Source: Pseudoduganella plicata (lineage in GTDB: Bacteria; Pseudomonadota; Gammaproteobacteria; Burkholderiales; Burkholderiaceae_D). From it: DNA of 64,000 nt. A program made the translations under genes and the position numbers. Below are positions 20,582 to 30,042 of the stretch, piece by piece. A model generated the notes under the pieces. The model worked only from the letters and a program-made list of their open reading frames with translations, was not told the origin of the DNA and did not search any database. Positions within the stretch are counted from its first letter, which is position 1. Every line of letters starts with the position of its first letter. The DNA lies in assembly GCF_004421005.1 (NCBI RefSeq), contig NZ_CP038026.1, forward strand, positions 1,860,001 through 1,924,000. Direction: 5' to 3'.

Positions 20582-21450
20582 TCAAACAACGCCGGAGCGC
20601 AGCGGCACGAAGTGACAGTGCTCCAGCGTCTGGCGCGTCCAGTCGGCCTTGCCCGTGCGCGTCACCAGCTCGAGATGCTGGGTACGCTCACCGATCGGCG
20701 CCACCAGCCGCCCGCCAATCGCCAGCTGCTCCAGCAGCGCCTGCGGGACCTGCAAGCCGGCTGCAGCGAGGATGATGCCGTCGAACGGCGCTGCCTGGGG
20801 CAGCCCAAGCATACCATCTCCGTAATGCAACCGCAGATTTGCCACCCGCAGCGGGCGCAGATTCGACTTTGCCAGCTCGTGCAGCGGCCTGATGCGCTCA
20901 ATGGAGTAGACCTCTTGCGCGATGCAGGCCAGCACCGCTGCCTGGTAGCCGCAACCCGTGCCGATTTCCAGCACCCGCGCAAGGTTGGCGCCATTACGCA
21001 TCACTTCGATCATGCGCGCCACCATATACGGCTGCGAAATCGTCTGCTGGTGGCCGATCGGCAGCGAGGCGTCGATATACGCCTGGGCCGCCAGTCCTTC
21101 CTCCATGAACATGTGGCGCGGCACCGTGTCCAGCGCGGCCAGCACGACGGGGTCGTGCACGCCCTGCTTCGCCACCCGCGCCACCATTGCACGGCGCACG
21201 GCATCCGACACCAGTGCATGTGGCCGCGGCGGGCCGGCGGCGCGGTCCGCTCGGCATGCGGCCGTGCCGGCACCAGCGTCGGCTGCGCATGGCGCAGCTT
21301 GGGCGGCGCCGTGTTGTAGACGGCATTGTGCGCGGCGTTGCGCGTGGCCGTTTGCGGTGTTGCGACGGGCGAGAACACGGTCTGCTTTTTCGGCCCCTTG
21401 TCCGTCACGGACGACAGCGGCAACGGAAAGGTGCGGGGCTTGTCGCTCAT
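20582..21450 (-). pseudogene. pcm: Protein-L-isoaspartate O-methyltransferase, frameshifted as sequenced
   Basis: Pcm repairs isoaspartyl residues using AdoMet. The catalytic domain is complete in one frame (about 21211-20582): [20 protein letters not shown], substrate segment [20 protein letters not shown], AdoMet motif [14 protein letters not shown] and a [16 protein letters not shown] segment. But the start coupled to surE (ATGA overlap at 21447-21450) reads [20 protein letters not shown] in another frame that ends at 21010 without a methyltransferase domain. The distance between frames (239 bases) implies one missing base, probably within about 21212-21245. Without the shift only a GTG at 21211 with no ribosome binding site could start the core. 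Either a real frameshift or an assembly error. Confidence 0.8.
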
Positions 21451-22184
21451 GCGAGGGCCTTTGCCAGGAGGTCGAGTTGCTGCTTGTGGGTCAGGTCGAT
21501 CTGCAATGGCGTCATCGAGATGCGCCCCTGCGCGACGGCGTGAAAGTCGGTACCCTCGCCCGCGTCCTTGCAGGCGCCGGGAGGGCCGATCCAGAAGATT
21601 TCGCGGCCACGCGGGTCCAGCGCCTTGATGACCGGCTCGGCCTGGTGGCGCCGACCGAGCCGAGTCGGTACGGGCGCGCCCAGCGCGTCGTACGGCAGGT
21701 TGGGAATATTGACGTTCAGCAGATAAGGCTTCTGCAGCGCGTCGGCATAGCGCTGCACGATATCGCACGCGGCCCTGGCGGCATCCTCGATATGGCTCCA
21801 GCCATAGGTCCCCTGCGAGAAGGCAATGGCGGGAATGCCGAACAGGTAACCTTCCGTGGCGGCGGCTACGGTGCCGGAGTACAGCGTGTCGTCGCCCATG
21901 TTCGGGCCGTGATTGATGCCGGAGACGACCAGGTCGGGCGGCTCCGACAGCAATCCGGTCAGCGCGATATGGACGCAGTCCGTCGGCGTACCGTTTACAA
22001 AATAGAAACCATTGGCAGCCTGCTGCACCGACAGCGGCCGGTCCAGCGACAGCGAATTGGAAGCGCCGGAGCGGTTGCTGTCGGGTGCCACCACGACAAT
22101 ATCCGCGATCCGGCCCAGCGCATCGGCCAGCGCATTGATGCCCGGCGCCAGGTAGCCGTCGTCGTTACTGATCAGGATTCTCAT
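21447..22184 (-). CDS. surE: 5'/3'-nucleotidase SurE
   Basis: SurE is a metal-dependent survival-protein phosphatase acting on nucleoside monophosphates. The 245-residue product starts [20 protein letters not shown] with the catalytic Asp pair, and has [29 protein letters not shown], the metal site [19 protein letters not shown] and a full-length C-terminus. The stop overlaps the pcm start as ATGA. The frame is open further upstream, but only the ATG at 22184 gives a SurE N-terminus. Confidence 0.97.
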   Translation of the reverse strand: MRILISNDDGYLAPGINALADALGRIADIVVVAPDSNRSGASNSLSLDRPLSVQQAANGFYFVNGTPTDCVHIALTGLLSEPPDLVVSGINHGPNMGDDTLYSGTVAAATEGYLFGIPAIAFSQGTYGWSHIEDAARAACDIVQRYADALQKPYLLNVNIPNLPYDALGAPVPTRLGRRHQAEPVIKALDPRGREIFWIGPPGACKDAGEGTDFHAVAQGRISMTPLQIDLTHKQQLDLLAKALA

Positions 22185-22266
22185 ACGAAGAATTTTACCT
22201 GAAGCAACGCGACACCAGCGCATGCGGGCACGTTTGCCTGCCAAAAAAAGCGGCGCGGTGCGACGC

Positions 22267-24051
22267 TTAGCGCATCCCGATGCGCGGTTCCGACAGTTCG
22301 CCGTCTTCCGCCAGCTCGCCACGGTCCGTCCGGCTGCGTGGAACACGCCGGTATCCCGCGCGCGACTGCTCGGCGCTGACGACCTGGTGGCGCCCATGGC
22401 GCTCGCGCAGCGCCGGCTCCGCCATGCGGCTGCGCGCCTGCGCCAGCGCCGTGCGGGTGCGGATCGTGTCCGCATGCTCCGCGCCCAGCAGCCGGGTGCG
22501 CAGCCGCATGACGTGCTCCAGCAGATTGCAGGCCTGCTCCAGGTCCTCGGCGTGGACGAGGATGTCGGCCCGCACAGCCAGGCTTTCCACCGTTGCCAGG
22601 TGTTCGCTGCCCAGCAGCCTTTCATGCGAATCGATGACGACATCCTGGAGCGCCAGCGCCTCCGGGAACTGGCCCAGTTGTGCCAGCGTCGCGGCCAGCG
22701 CCGTGGATGCCTCCAGGGTGGCAGGCGCCCCCGCACCCAGCATGCGTTCGCGTGCTTCCAGCACGGCCTCCTGCTGCAGGCGTGCTTCGTCGAACTTGCC
22801 CTGCTCGAACAGTACTTCGGCCAGCAGCGCCTTGCTGTCCAGCGTATCGGCATGTTCGTCGCCCAGCATCAGCACGTACAGCGCCAGGCTTTCTTCCGCG
22901 CAGGCGGCGGCTCGCCCCACGTGCCCTTCGCCACGGTACAGGGCGGCGAGCCGGGCCAGGTCGCGCGCCAGCGGTAACGCCACGCCGCGCACGCCGCCCT
23001 GCTCCATCGCCGCCCTGGCCGCCCGCACGTTCGTCAGCAGTGGGATTTCCTCGCGCGACTGCCACGGACAGTGACCGCCCGCGAACCAGCCCAGGAATGC
23101 CTCGAATGTGCGGGCGACGGAAAAGCGGTCGTCGTCGTGGTCGCGGACGGGCAGATGTTCGCCGGCGGCCAGGCTGCGCGATTGCTGCACCTGCACTTCG
23201 TCGAAATAGCTTTCCAGCGACATGCGCGAATGCCCGTATGCCTGGGCGAGCAGGCGCTCGAACAGCGGCTGGTAGCCGGGAATGCCACGTTCCGTATCGC
23301 CCCGGCGCCACAGCGCGCGCCCGATCGGATCGTCCATCTCGATGCGCGAAGGCAGCGGGTAGATCAGCAACGGCCGCTGCTCTTCCTCGTGACTGCGGCG
23401 CCAGGCGGTCGCGCGCTGGACCAGCGCTTCCAGTCCCTCCAGGTGCTGCCGGTTCGGCGTGAATACGAGCACCAGCCTGGTGGGCAGCAGCGTGGTGCAG
23501 ATGCCCGCCGTATCGGTGCGGCCCGCGCGCGAATCGACCAGCACGTAGCGGAAGCGCCGCGCCAGATTGGCGGCAAAAACGCGGAACAGCGCCGGACAGC
23601 CGGCGAACAGCGCCTCCCAGTCCAGCCGCGCCAGCCGCTCCGTGTAACCGGCATCGAGCCGGCCGGCGCGCAGCAGGTACAGCGGCCGGCTGTGGTCGAC
23701 ACGGACAATGTAACTCTCCCAGCCGACGGCATCGAGCACGGCCTGGGCCAGCGCTTCGTCGTCGTGGGCGGACGCCAGCCGGCTGCGTCGCAGCAGCTGA
23801 TCGCGGCATGCCTCGAACAGCTCCAGCACGCCAGGGCCTTCTCCGCCCGCGCGGAAAAATTGATGCAGGCCCGGCGCCTCCATATCCCAATCCACCATGA
23901 GGGTGGGCACCGTCGCGTTGTTGCCACGCGCCAGCATGACGGCGAGGTTGGCCAGCGCCATCGTACGCCCCGCGCCGCCCTTGTGCGAATGAAAGGTGAC
24001 GACTTCTCCAGGTTCGTCGAGCGGCGGAAGAGACAGGCGATGTGTTTCCAT
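22267..24051 (-). CDS. KGGxGRT-type ParA/MinD-like ATPase with C-terminal kinesin-light-chain-like TPRs
   Basis: The 594-residue product begins with a deviant Walker [19 protein letters not shown] (signature Lys24, Arg29 in place of the usual Lys), then [16 protein letters not shown] (Walker A' Asp54) and a [16 protein letters not shown]alker B-like segment, so residues about 15-330 form a MinD/ParA-like ATPase. Residues about 350-560 hold at least four TPRs of the kinesin-light-chain type, each with a LGxEHxxTL-like end ([58 protein letters not shown]). It follows the TIR gene by 50 bases in one operon. Such ATPase-TPR proteins accompany TIR proteins in known multi-component systems, but the specific role is unknown. 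The C-terminal about 40 residues have no recognised domain. Confidence 0.85.
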   Translation of the reverse strand: METHRLSLPPLDEPGEVVTFHSHKGGAGRTMALANLAVMLARGNNATVPTLMVDWDMEAPGLHQFFRAGGEGPGVLELFEACRDQLLRRSRLASAHDDEALAQAVLDAVGWESYIVRVDHSRPLYLLRAGRLDAGYTERLARLDWEALFAGCPALFRVFAANLARRFRYVLVDSRAGRTDTAGICTTLLPTRLVLVFTPNRQHLEGLEALVQRATAWRRSHEEEQRPLLIYPLPSRIEMDDPIGRALWRRGDTERGIPGYQPLFERLLAQAYGHSRMSLESYFDEVQVQQSRSLAAGEHLPVRDHDDDRFSVARTFEAFLGWFAGGHCPWQSREEIPLLTNVRAARAAMEQGGVRGVALPLARDLARLAALYRGEGHVGRAAACAEESLALYVLMLGDEHADTLDSKALLAEVLFEQGKFDEARLQQEAVLEARERMLGAGAPATLEASTALAATLAQLGQFPEALALQDVVIDSHERLLGSEHLATVESLAVRADILVHAEDLEQACNLLEHVMRLRTRLLGAEHADTIRTRTALAQARSRMAEPALRERHGRHQVVSAEQSRAGYRRVPRSRTDRGELAEDGELSEPRIGMR

Positions 24052-24101
24052 AGCGGACCTTCAGGGTGGGCTGGGGCGGGTAGGCAAGGAGTGACGTGCG
24101 G

Positions 24102-24704
24102 TCAACGGGGAAAACTGGGCGGCGCCGCGGGGCGCCATGGCGGTGGTACGGGCGGCAGCTCGAAGTCGCCGCATTGGTGATGCGCCGGAATGCTGCACTT
24201 CAGGTAGTGGTAGTGTGCGACGATGCGCTGGACGATCTTGTCGATGTCCGGCAGGAACTCCGGATTTGTTTTCAGGTCGCCGGTCGCCAGCGTATAGCGT
24301 GAAAAATCCACGTACATGCGGTCCGTGATCTGCAGTGGCAGACTGAGCGGATGGCGCGTCATGATCACGGGAATCGTGAAGTGGCTGGGCAGCGGATACC
24401 ACGTGCGGCGCTCCGCCTCGATCAGCTGCATCGCCGCGAACTCGCGGCGTGTGTATGCATGGGCTTCGTACTTCGGCGTGTAGATCACGATCATGCAGAC
24501 GCTTTCGCACAGCGCAAGCGCGATCTTGCGATCGAGGTCGTCTCCTCCACCGAGCTGTTCGCTGTCGACAAAGAGCTCCCGTTCGGTATCGAAGTGCGGC
24601 TCGAGGTAGCAGCGCAGAGCGTCGATCAGGTCATTCTTGAACTTGCTCATATAGGCGTGCTGGCCGTGGGCGTAGCTGAAGAAACAGCCGTAGCGGATCG
24701 TCAT
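24102..24704 (-). CDS. TIR-like domain protein
   Basis: The 200-residue product starts MTIRYGCFFSYAHGQHAYMS; residues 5-135 match the TIR fold: beta-A with FFSYAH, box-2 like ELFVDSEQLGGGDDLDRKIA, and the alpha-C/beta-D stretch CMIVIYTPKYEAHAYTRREF. Glu88 in TRREF is at the position of the catalytic Glu of TIR NADases, so NAD(+) cleavage is possible (inference). Residues about 145-200 are a helical then Pro-rich tail. It is the promoter-proximal gene of a two-gene operon with the KGGxGRT ATPase-TPR protein. No toxin-antitoxin partner other than the ATPase is visible. Confidence 0.82.
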   Translation of the reverse strand: MTIRYGCFFSYAHGQHAYMSKFKNDLIDALRCYLEPHFDTERELFVDSEQLGGGDDLDRKIALALCESVCMIVIYTPKYEAHAYTRREFAAMQLIEAERRTWYPLPSHFTIPVIMTRHPLSLPLQITDRMYVDFSRYTLATGDLKTNPEFLPDIDKIVQRIVAHYHYLKCSIPAHHQCGDFELPPVPPPWRPAAPPSFPR

Positions 24705-24867
24705 CTCATCCTCTCCTGTTTCTCCCCTGCTTATGTAATTTTAATAACGCATGCAAGCCCACTGTAACAAGCTTGCCGGGGGTGTCCCTTGCGCTGGCGC
24801 AAACGGCGCATGCGCAGTCAACCGACTGCGCAGTCAGGAGCGAATCATGCGCAAACAAAGCAAAAAA

Positions 24868-24914
24868 ACCGGTGACAGGCTCCGGTTTTTCGAAAACAGG
24901 AGCCTGTCACCGGT
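24868..24914. repeat. Perfect 16-bp inverted repeat with A/T flanks between the TIR and helicase genes
   Basis: ACCGGTGACAGGCTCC (24868-24883) and its exact complement GGAGCCTGTCACCGGT (24899-24914) enclose a 15-base loop, flanked by A7 on the left and T5 on the right. It could act as a bidirectional terminator between the dinG-like gene and the TIR operon, but its GGTGACAG end matches the repeat island near 31945, so it may also be a repeat-family member. Confidence 0.8.
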
Positions 24915-24950
24915 TTTTGTCACCCTCTTTCCTGGCGGTGCCGTTCGGGC

Positions 24951-26993
24951 TTACGCGGGTTTGCCGGCGCCGGTCTGGAAGAACTCGATGACTTCGGCCT
25001 GCTCGCGGGTGCGCTTGAAGGGCGGCAGGCTTTGCCAGATGCGGCGGCCGTAGGGCTTGCTGATGACGCGCGGGTCGCACAGCATCAGCACGCCGCGATC
25101 GCCTTCGTCGCGGATCAGCCGGCCGGCGCCCTGCTTCAGGTTGATGATCGCTTCCGGCAGCGTGTGGTGGACGAAGCCGTTCATGCCCTTTTTTTCCATC
25201 ACTTCGATGCGGGCGGCCAGCACCGGGTCGTCCGGCGGCGCGAACGGCAGCTTGTCGATGATGACGAGCGACAGCGCTTCGCCCCGCACGTCGACACCTT
25301 CCCAGAAGCTCTGGCTGCCGATCAGCACGCCGTTGCCGGCCTTGCGGAACTGATCCAGCAGTTCCGTGCGGCCCCGGTCGCCCTGGACGAACAGGGGGAA
25401 CTTCAGCCCGCGTTTCTCGAACTCGTCGCGCAGCCGCTCGGCGGCCCGCTTGACGGCCCGCAGCGTCGTACACAGCAGGAACGTCCGTCCGCCGGCCGCC
25501 TCGATCACCGGCAGTGCGCAGTCCAGTACGGCATCGGTGTAGCCCATCGAGTTCGGATCGGGCAGCCCCTGGGGGACGTAAAGAATGCCCTGATCGCCGT
25601 AGTTGAACGGGCTTGGCCAGGACTTGGCCGGTTCGTCGTACAGCCCCAGCTGGTGGGCAAAATGCTTGAAATCGTTTTTGACGGCCAACGTTGCCGACGT
25701 GAAGATCCAGCTGCGCGGCACGCCTTCGCGCTGGTTGTTGAAGATCTGCGCGATCGACAGCGGCGTCTTGTGCAGCTGCAGGGAGCTGGCGAACGCCTCG
25801 ACCCAGTACACCGCTTCCTGTCCCGCCGGCACCTTGGCCTTCGGATCGTATTGCCAGTCCTTGAATTTCTGCGCCAGTTCCACGCCGCGCACGCGGCACT
25901 GTTCCAGCGTTTCGGCGCGCTGGGCCTGGCCGTCCAGCACTTCCAGCATGCCGTCCAGTTCTTCCTTCAGCTTGGCGAGCGCAGGGAAAAAGTCCGACGA
26001 CGGCGCGATCTGCGGCAGCGAGAGCCGGACGATGTCCTGCGGGAACGTCAGGCGCAGGTCGCGTGCCGCCTTTTCGACCACCGACACGACCTGCCCCCAG
26101 TTGGCGCCGTCGCGGGCATGCGACAGGCCTTCGGCCAGCACGTCGCGGCACAATTCCAGCACTTGCGACGTCGACACGCTTTCGCCAAAGAACAGCGTGG
26201 CCGTGTCCGGCAGCTGGTGCGCTTCGTCGAAGATGATGGTGTTGGCGGACGGCAGCAGCTCGGCCACGCCCGTATCTTTCAGCGCCACGTCGGCAAAGAA
26301 CAGGTGGTGGTTGACGACGACCACGTCGGCCTGCTGCGCCTCGCGCCGCGCCTTCATGACGAAACAGTCTTCGTAATACTGGCATTCCTGGCCGACGCAG
26401 TTCTCGCGTGTGGACGTGACCAGGTTCCAGACGGGTGCATTCTCCGGCACGCGCGCCAGTTCGGCCTTGTCGCCCGTCTGCGTCATCTTCAGGAAGCGCG
26501 AAATCTCGCGCAGGTAGCCCACGTCCTCGCGCGACGTCATGCGCCCGTTCGCCAGCGTGCGCTCCAGGTGATAGTGGCACAGGTAGTTGGCGCGGCCCTT
26601 CAGCAACGCCACCGAAACGGGCGCCTGCAGCGCCTTGCGCACGGTCGGGATATCGCGCGAGAACAGCTGGTCCTGCAGGTTCTTGGTCCCCGTCGAGACA
26701 ATGGTCTTGCCGCCCCACAGCAGCGCCGGGACGAGATACGCGAACGTCTTGCCCGTGCCGGTGCCCGCCTCGGCGATCAGCGTCTCCTGCCCGGCAATGG
26801 CCTGGGCGATGGCCTTGGCCATCTCGGTCTGCGATTTGCGCGGACGAAAGCCGCCAACCGCCGGCCCCAGCGGGCCGCCGGTGCCGAACAGGCGCTCCAC
26901 TTCAGCGTCGTACTTGCCCGGTGGCGCGGCGGGAACGGCAGGTTCGCCGCTGCCCTCTTCGGGCGCGGCAGGCGTCAGGTCTTGATCGGTCAA
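24951..26993 (-). CDS. DinG/YoaA-family ATP-dependent DNA helicase
   Basis: The 680-residue product is an XPD-like superfamily 2 helicase: Walker A AGTGTGKT (residues 76-83), the iron-sulfur cysteines in ANYLCHYHLE and ENCVGQECQYYEDCFV, DEAH box in IIFDEAHQLPDTATLF, and C-terminal motifs GSQSFWEGVDVRGEAL and QGAGRLIRDEGDRGVL. It is closest to the YoaA-type helicases of proteobacteria, which act in replication-linked DNA repair. It is separated from the TIR operon by the inverted repeat at 24868. Confidence 0.93.
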   Translation of the reverse strand: MTDQDLTPAAPEEGSGEPAVPAAPPGKYDAEVERLFGTGGPLGPAVGGFRPRKSQTEMAKAIAQAIAGQETLIAEAGTGTGKTFAYLVPALLWGGKTIVSTGTKNLQDQLFSRDIPTVRKALQAPVSVALLKGRANYLCHYHLERTLANGRMTSREDVGYLREISRFLKMTQTGDKAELARVPENAPVWNLVTSTRENCVGQECQYYEDCFVMKARREAQQADVVVVNHHLFFADVALKDTGVAELLPSANTIIFDEAHQLPDTATLFFGESVSTSQVLELCRDVLAEGLSHARDGANWGQVVSVVEKAARDLRLTFPQDIVRLSLPQIAPSSDFFPALAKLKEELDGMLEVLDGQAQRAETLEQCRVRGVELAQKFKDWQYDPKAKVPAGQEAVYWVEAFASSLQLHKTPLSIAQIFNNQREGVPRSWIFTSATLAVKNDFKHFAHQLGLYDEPAKSWPSPFNYGDQGILYVPQGLPDPNSMGYTDAVLDCALPVIEAAGGRTFLLCTTLRAVKRAAERLRDEFEKRGLKFPLFVQGDRGRTELLDQFRKAGNGVLIGSQSFWEGVDVRGEALSLVIIDKLPFAPPDDPVLAARIEVMEKKGMNGFVHHTLPEAIINLKQGAGRLIRDEGDRGVLMLCDPRVISKPYGRRIWQSLPPFKRTREQAEVIEFFQTGAGKPA

Positions 26994-27057
26994 AATAGTC
27001 TGTGAGGGTAAGCACCCGACGCAATCGCGCCAGGGCCATGTGGGTCAGGCCAATGCG

Positions 27058-27258
27058 TCAGGCCGGTACGTCGGGCACCAGCTGCATCTTCAGCAGCGTG
27101 ATGTAGTCTTTCAGTTGCAGTTTGCGCTTTTTCAGGCGACGCAGTTGCAGCTGGTCGCAATGCCCGTCGAGCGTCAGCATATCGATCACCGCGTCGAGGT
27201 CACGATGTTCCACGTCCAGTTCGACAATGCGGCGCCGGATCTCTTCTTCGTTCTTCAT
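27058..27258 (-). CDS. DUF465 (YdcH-like) small protein
   Basis: The 66-residue, highly charged alpha-helical product (MKNEEEIRRRIVELDVEHRD at the start, LRRLKKRKLQLKDYITLL in the middle) matches the DUF465/YdcH family of small coiled-coil proteins. No function is established. It lies 64 bases upstream of the helicase gene on the same strand. Confidence 0.85.
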   Translation of the reverse strand: MKNEEEIRRRIVELDVEHRDLDAVIDMLTLDGHCDQLQLRRLKKRKLQLKDYITLLKMQLVPDVPA

Positions 27259-27494
27259 GGGGATACGCTACCGTAAAGGGCGCCGTAGCGCCATCGTATG
27301 AAAAGTTTCCAATTCGCAACAATCCATATCGCAAACCGACCCTCTGTGAAACACCCGGCCCGCGACGAAACTGCTGGCCGGTGCATAGTTTAACCCAGGT
27401 AAGCATGAGAAAGAAGCCGCCGGGCATTTTATGCGCACACCCCTACCGGCACTTGGCCTGACCGGAACGCCGCAAGCAAGGCACCCGACTGCGC

Positions 27495-28031
27495 ATGGTT
27501 TTCCAGGTCTACGCGGTGTGCGGCGCATTGATCGGCATCCTTGCGCTGGCATGCTATTTCCTGCGCCACCTGGAGCTGAACCTGACCGCGACGGATGTGA
27601 CGATCCTCGTCACCGCGGGCATCGGTCTTGCCACGTCCACGCTGTCGATCGTCTACCTCGTGCTGGTGCGGGCGCGCACCCGCGCGCTCGTGTGCGGCGA
27701 CGGGTATGTACTCGCCGCGTCGAAATTCCTGTCCGGGTGGGCGCGGTTCGAGGAAACGGGTCGCGCCAAGCTGACGCAGCTGCGCATCGATTTCAACCGG
27801 GCGTCGATCCGCGACCTCATCGCGCATCTCCACGATCTCGGGCTGATCTGCCGGGCCGACGGCGACACGCTCAATGAAGCGCTGCGGCTGCGCGACGAAA
27901 TCGTCCATGGCGGCGCGCTGGCCGACCGGCGCCGGATCGAACATCTGGCATCGCTGATCGACGAAATCACCCGCCGCGTGAAAACCGTCACCACGGTGCG
28001 CGAGCACGAACCCGCCGCCCGGGACCACTGA
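27495..28031 (+). CDS. Hypothetical membrane protein
   Basis: The 178-residue product has two N-terminal hydrophobic helices (about residues 4-24 and 36-58) followed by a charged soluble domain of about 120 residues (FNRASIRDLIAHLHDLGLI and EALRLRDEIVHGGALADRRR are its most regular helices). I do not recognise a family. An AAGCAAGG site precedes the ATG. It is convergent with the minus-strand gene at 28156 and diverges from the DUF465 gene. Confidence 0.7.
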   Translation: MVFQVYAVCGALIGILALACYFLRHLELNLTATDVTILVTAGIGLATSTLSIVYLVLVRARTRALVCGDGYVLAASKFLSGWARFEETGRAKLTQLRIDFNRASIRDLIAHLHDLGLICRADGDTLNEALRLRDEIVHGGALADRRRIEHLASLIDEITRRVKTVTTVREHEPAARDH

Positions 28032-28120
28032 ACCAGCGAGTATCCGCTGCCCGCGATCGCCCTCCTTCGTACAGCCCTGCCGTCACGCCCCCGCGCGGCC
28101 CAATTGGCGTGATCCGACAG

Positions 28121-28143
28121 AAAAAAGGCCGGCAACGCCGGCC
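28121..28143 (-). terminator. Terminator after the coiled-coil periplasmic protein gene
   Basis: On the minus strand, GGCCGGC-GTT-GCCGGCC followed by six T, starting 12 bases after the stop codon at 28156. Confidence 0.85.
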
Positions 28144-28155
28144 CCGCTGTCACGT

Positions 28156-28848
28156 CTATTTCGCTTCGGCCTTGCGCCGCGCCCGCTCCGCATCGGCAGC
28201 CGCCTTTGCCGCCGCGTCGGCTTCCCGCTTCGCCTTCCTGGCAGCGCGCTCGGCCTGCTTGCGGGCGATCTCTTCCTGGCGCTCTTTCGACTCGGCCTGC
28301 TTGGCCTGGAACTGCTCTACCTTCCTGGCGCGCTCTCCCGCGCCGGCAGCCTCCTGCGCTGCCCGTTCGCGCACGCGGGCATCATGCTCGGCCTGGCGCT
28401 GCGCCGGCGTCTTCGCCAGCGGTCGCGGGCGTGGCTTGTCGGCCGGGTCGGCCTTGGGCGCCGGCGGCTTCGCCGCGTTCTTCGCCGCGTCCTCGGCGTC
28501 CTTGCGGGCACGCTGTTCGAGCTCACGGTCACGCTCATCGACGGCATGCTTGCGCTTGAAATGACTGGCGTCGATCTCGATGGCGCGCAGCTCGCTCAGG
28601 CGCAGCCGGCGTTGCTCCTTTGCCTTGTCCAGGCAGTTATTGACGAAGAATTTCGTATAGCAGACCGCTTCCTGCGTGGCGAATTCGCGCTCCGCCGCCG
28701 CGCGCTCCTCCTTCACTTGCGCCAGCCGCGTATCGGCCTGCTCGACCGTCTCTGCGGGCGGGACGTTCTGATTGAGCTGCTGGGCGACAGCGCTCCCGGC
28801 CAGCAGGGCCGTGAGGACGATCATCGATATTTTCAGTTGTAAAGCCAT
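28156..28848 (-). CDS. Exported coiled-coil protein of unknown function
   Basis: The 230-residue product has a signal peptide (MALQLKISMIVLTALLAGSAVA-QQ) and a long, Ala/Glu/Arg/Lys-rich coiled coil, with two cysteines early in the mature part (EAVCYTKFFVNNCLDKAKEQ) that may form a disulfide. This is the pattern of conserved hypothetical proteins found beside zapE in Oxalobacteraceae. It follows zapE by 26 bases and probably shares its transcript. The reading frame is open upstream through zapE, but that is a shadow frame. Confidence 0.82.
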   Translation of the reverse strand: MALQLKISMIVLTALLAGSAVAQQLNQNVPPAETVEQADTRLAQVKEERAAAEREFATQEAVCYTKFFVNNCLDKAKEQRRLRLSELRAIEIDASHFKRKHAVDERDRELEQRARKDAEDAAKNAAKPPAPKADPADKPRPRPLAKTPAQRQAEHDARVRERAAQEAAGAGERARKVEQFQAKQAESKERQEEIARKQAERAARKAKREADAAAKAAADAERARRKAEAK

Positions 28849-28874
28849 GGTGTTCCGCGGTTTTTCTTGTGGGG

Positions 28875-29972
28875 TCAGGTCAGGGCGGCGGCCGCGCCGC
28901 GCTGGGCCTTGTCCATGTATTCGCGCGACTGCATCTCGACGATGCGCGAGACGGTGCGGTGGAATTCGTTGGCCAGCATGCCGCTCGTGTACAGCTCTTC
29001 CGGCTCCACCTCCGCCGACATGATCAGCTTGACGCCCTGGTCGTAAAACACGTCGATCAGCCACGTGAAGCGGCGCGCTTCGGACGACTGCCCGGCCGAC
29101 ATCATCGGCACACCGGACAATATCACGGTATGGAAGCGGCTGGCGATTTCCAGATAGTCGTTCTGCGAGCGCGGGCCGCCGCACAGTGTCTTGAAATCGA
29201 ACCAGATCACGGTGCCGGCGCGGCGCAGCGCGCGGATTTCGCGATTCTCGATGTGCACGTGCGGATCTTCGTCCTTGCCCACCACCAGCTTTGCGTAAGC
29301 CTCGCGCAGCTTCTCGTCCGTCACCGGACCCAGCGGCGTGTAGTAGGCATTGACCTGCTCCAGCGCGCGGCCGCGATAGTCCACGCCGGCGTCCACATTC
29401 AGCACGTCCATCCTCTCCTTCAGCAGGGCAATGGTCGGCAGGATGCGGTCGCGGTGCAGGCCGTCCGGGTACAAGGTGGACGGCTCGTAGTTCGACGTCA
29501 TGATGAACGACACGCCGTTGTCGTACAGCGCCTTCATCAGGTTGTACAGGATCATCGCGTCGGCCACGTCGGAGACGTGGAACTCGTCGAAACAGATCAG
29601 CCGGTATTTCTTGGCAATGCGTTTTGCCACCTCGTCGAGCGGATCGGCAATGCCCATCAGCTCGTCGAGCTGCAGATGCACGGCGCGCATGAATTCGTGG
29701 AAGTGCAGGCGCGTCTTGCGCACCACGGGCACGACCGAATAGAACGAGTCCATCAGGAACGACTTGCCGCGCCCCACCCCGCCCCACATGTAGACGCCGC
29801 GCGGCACGTCGGGACGGTTGATCAGGCGCTTGAAGCTGTTCGAGCGCTGGGCCTTGTACTCGACCCACTCGTCGTAGCACTGCTGCAGGCGTTCGACGGC
29901 GCGGCGCTGCGCCTCGTCGGGCTTGAAATGGCGCTGCTCCAGCGCTTCCTGGTAGAACTCGAGGACGTTCAT
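28875..29972 (-). CDS. zapE: Cell division protein ZapE (AFG1-like ATPase)
   Basis: ZapE is an ATPase that destabilises FtsZ polymers at the division ring. The product (365 residues from MNVLEFYQEALEQRHFKPDE) shows the AFG1 family Walker A GGVGRGKSFLMDSFY, FHEFMRAVH, Walker B LICFDEFHVSDVADAMIL, and TSNYEPSTLYPDGLHRDR. An upstream ATG at 29999 lies in the lpdA terminator. It follows lpdA, the order seen in related species (odhA-odhB-lpdA-zapE). Confidence 0.94.
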   Translation of the reverse strand: MNVLEFYQEALEQRHFKPDEAQRRAVERLQQCYDEWVEYKAQRSNSFKRLINRPDVPRGVYMWGGVGRGKSFLMDSFYSVVPVVRKTRLHFHEFMRAVHLQLDELMGIADPLDEVAKRIAKKYRLICFDEFHVSDVADAMILYNLMKALYDNGVSFIMTSNYEPSTLYPDGLHRDRILPTIALLKERMDVLNVDAGVDYRGRALEQVNAYYTPLGPVTDEKLREAYAKLVVGKDEDPHVHIENREIRALRRAGTVIWFDFKTLCGGPRSQNDYLEIASRFHTVILSGVPMMSAGQSSEARRFTWLIDVFYDQGVKLIMSAEVEPEELYTSGMLANEFHRTVSRIVEMQSREYMDKAQRGAAAALT

Positions 29973-29991
29973 CGATGGTTTCGTTTCGTAC

Positions 29992-30025
29992 AAAAACACC
30001 GGGCCGGCGCTTGAGGCCGGCCCGG
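29992..30025 (-). terminator. Terminator between lpdA and zapE
   Basis: CCGGGCCGGC and GCCGGCCCGG form a 10-bp stem with a 7-base loop; on the minus strand it is followed by TG then TTTTT. It lies 18 bases after the lpdA stop. Confidence 0.8.
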
Positions 30026-30042
30026 AGGGACTTACGCGATAC

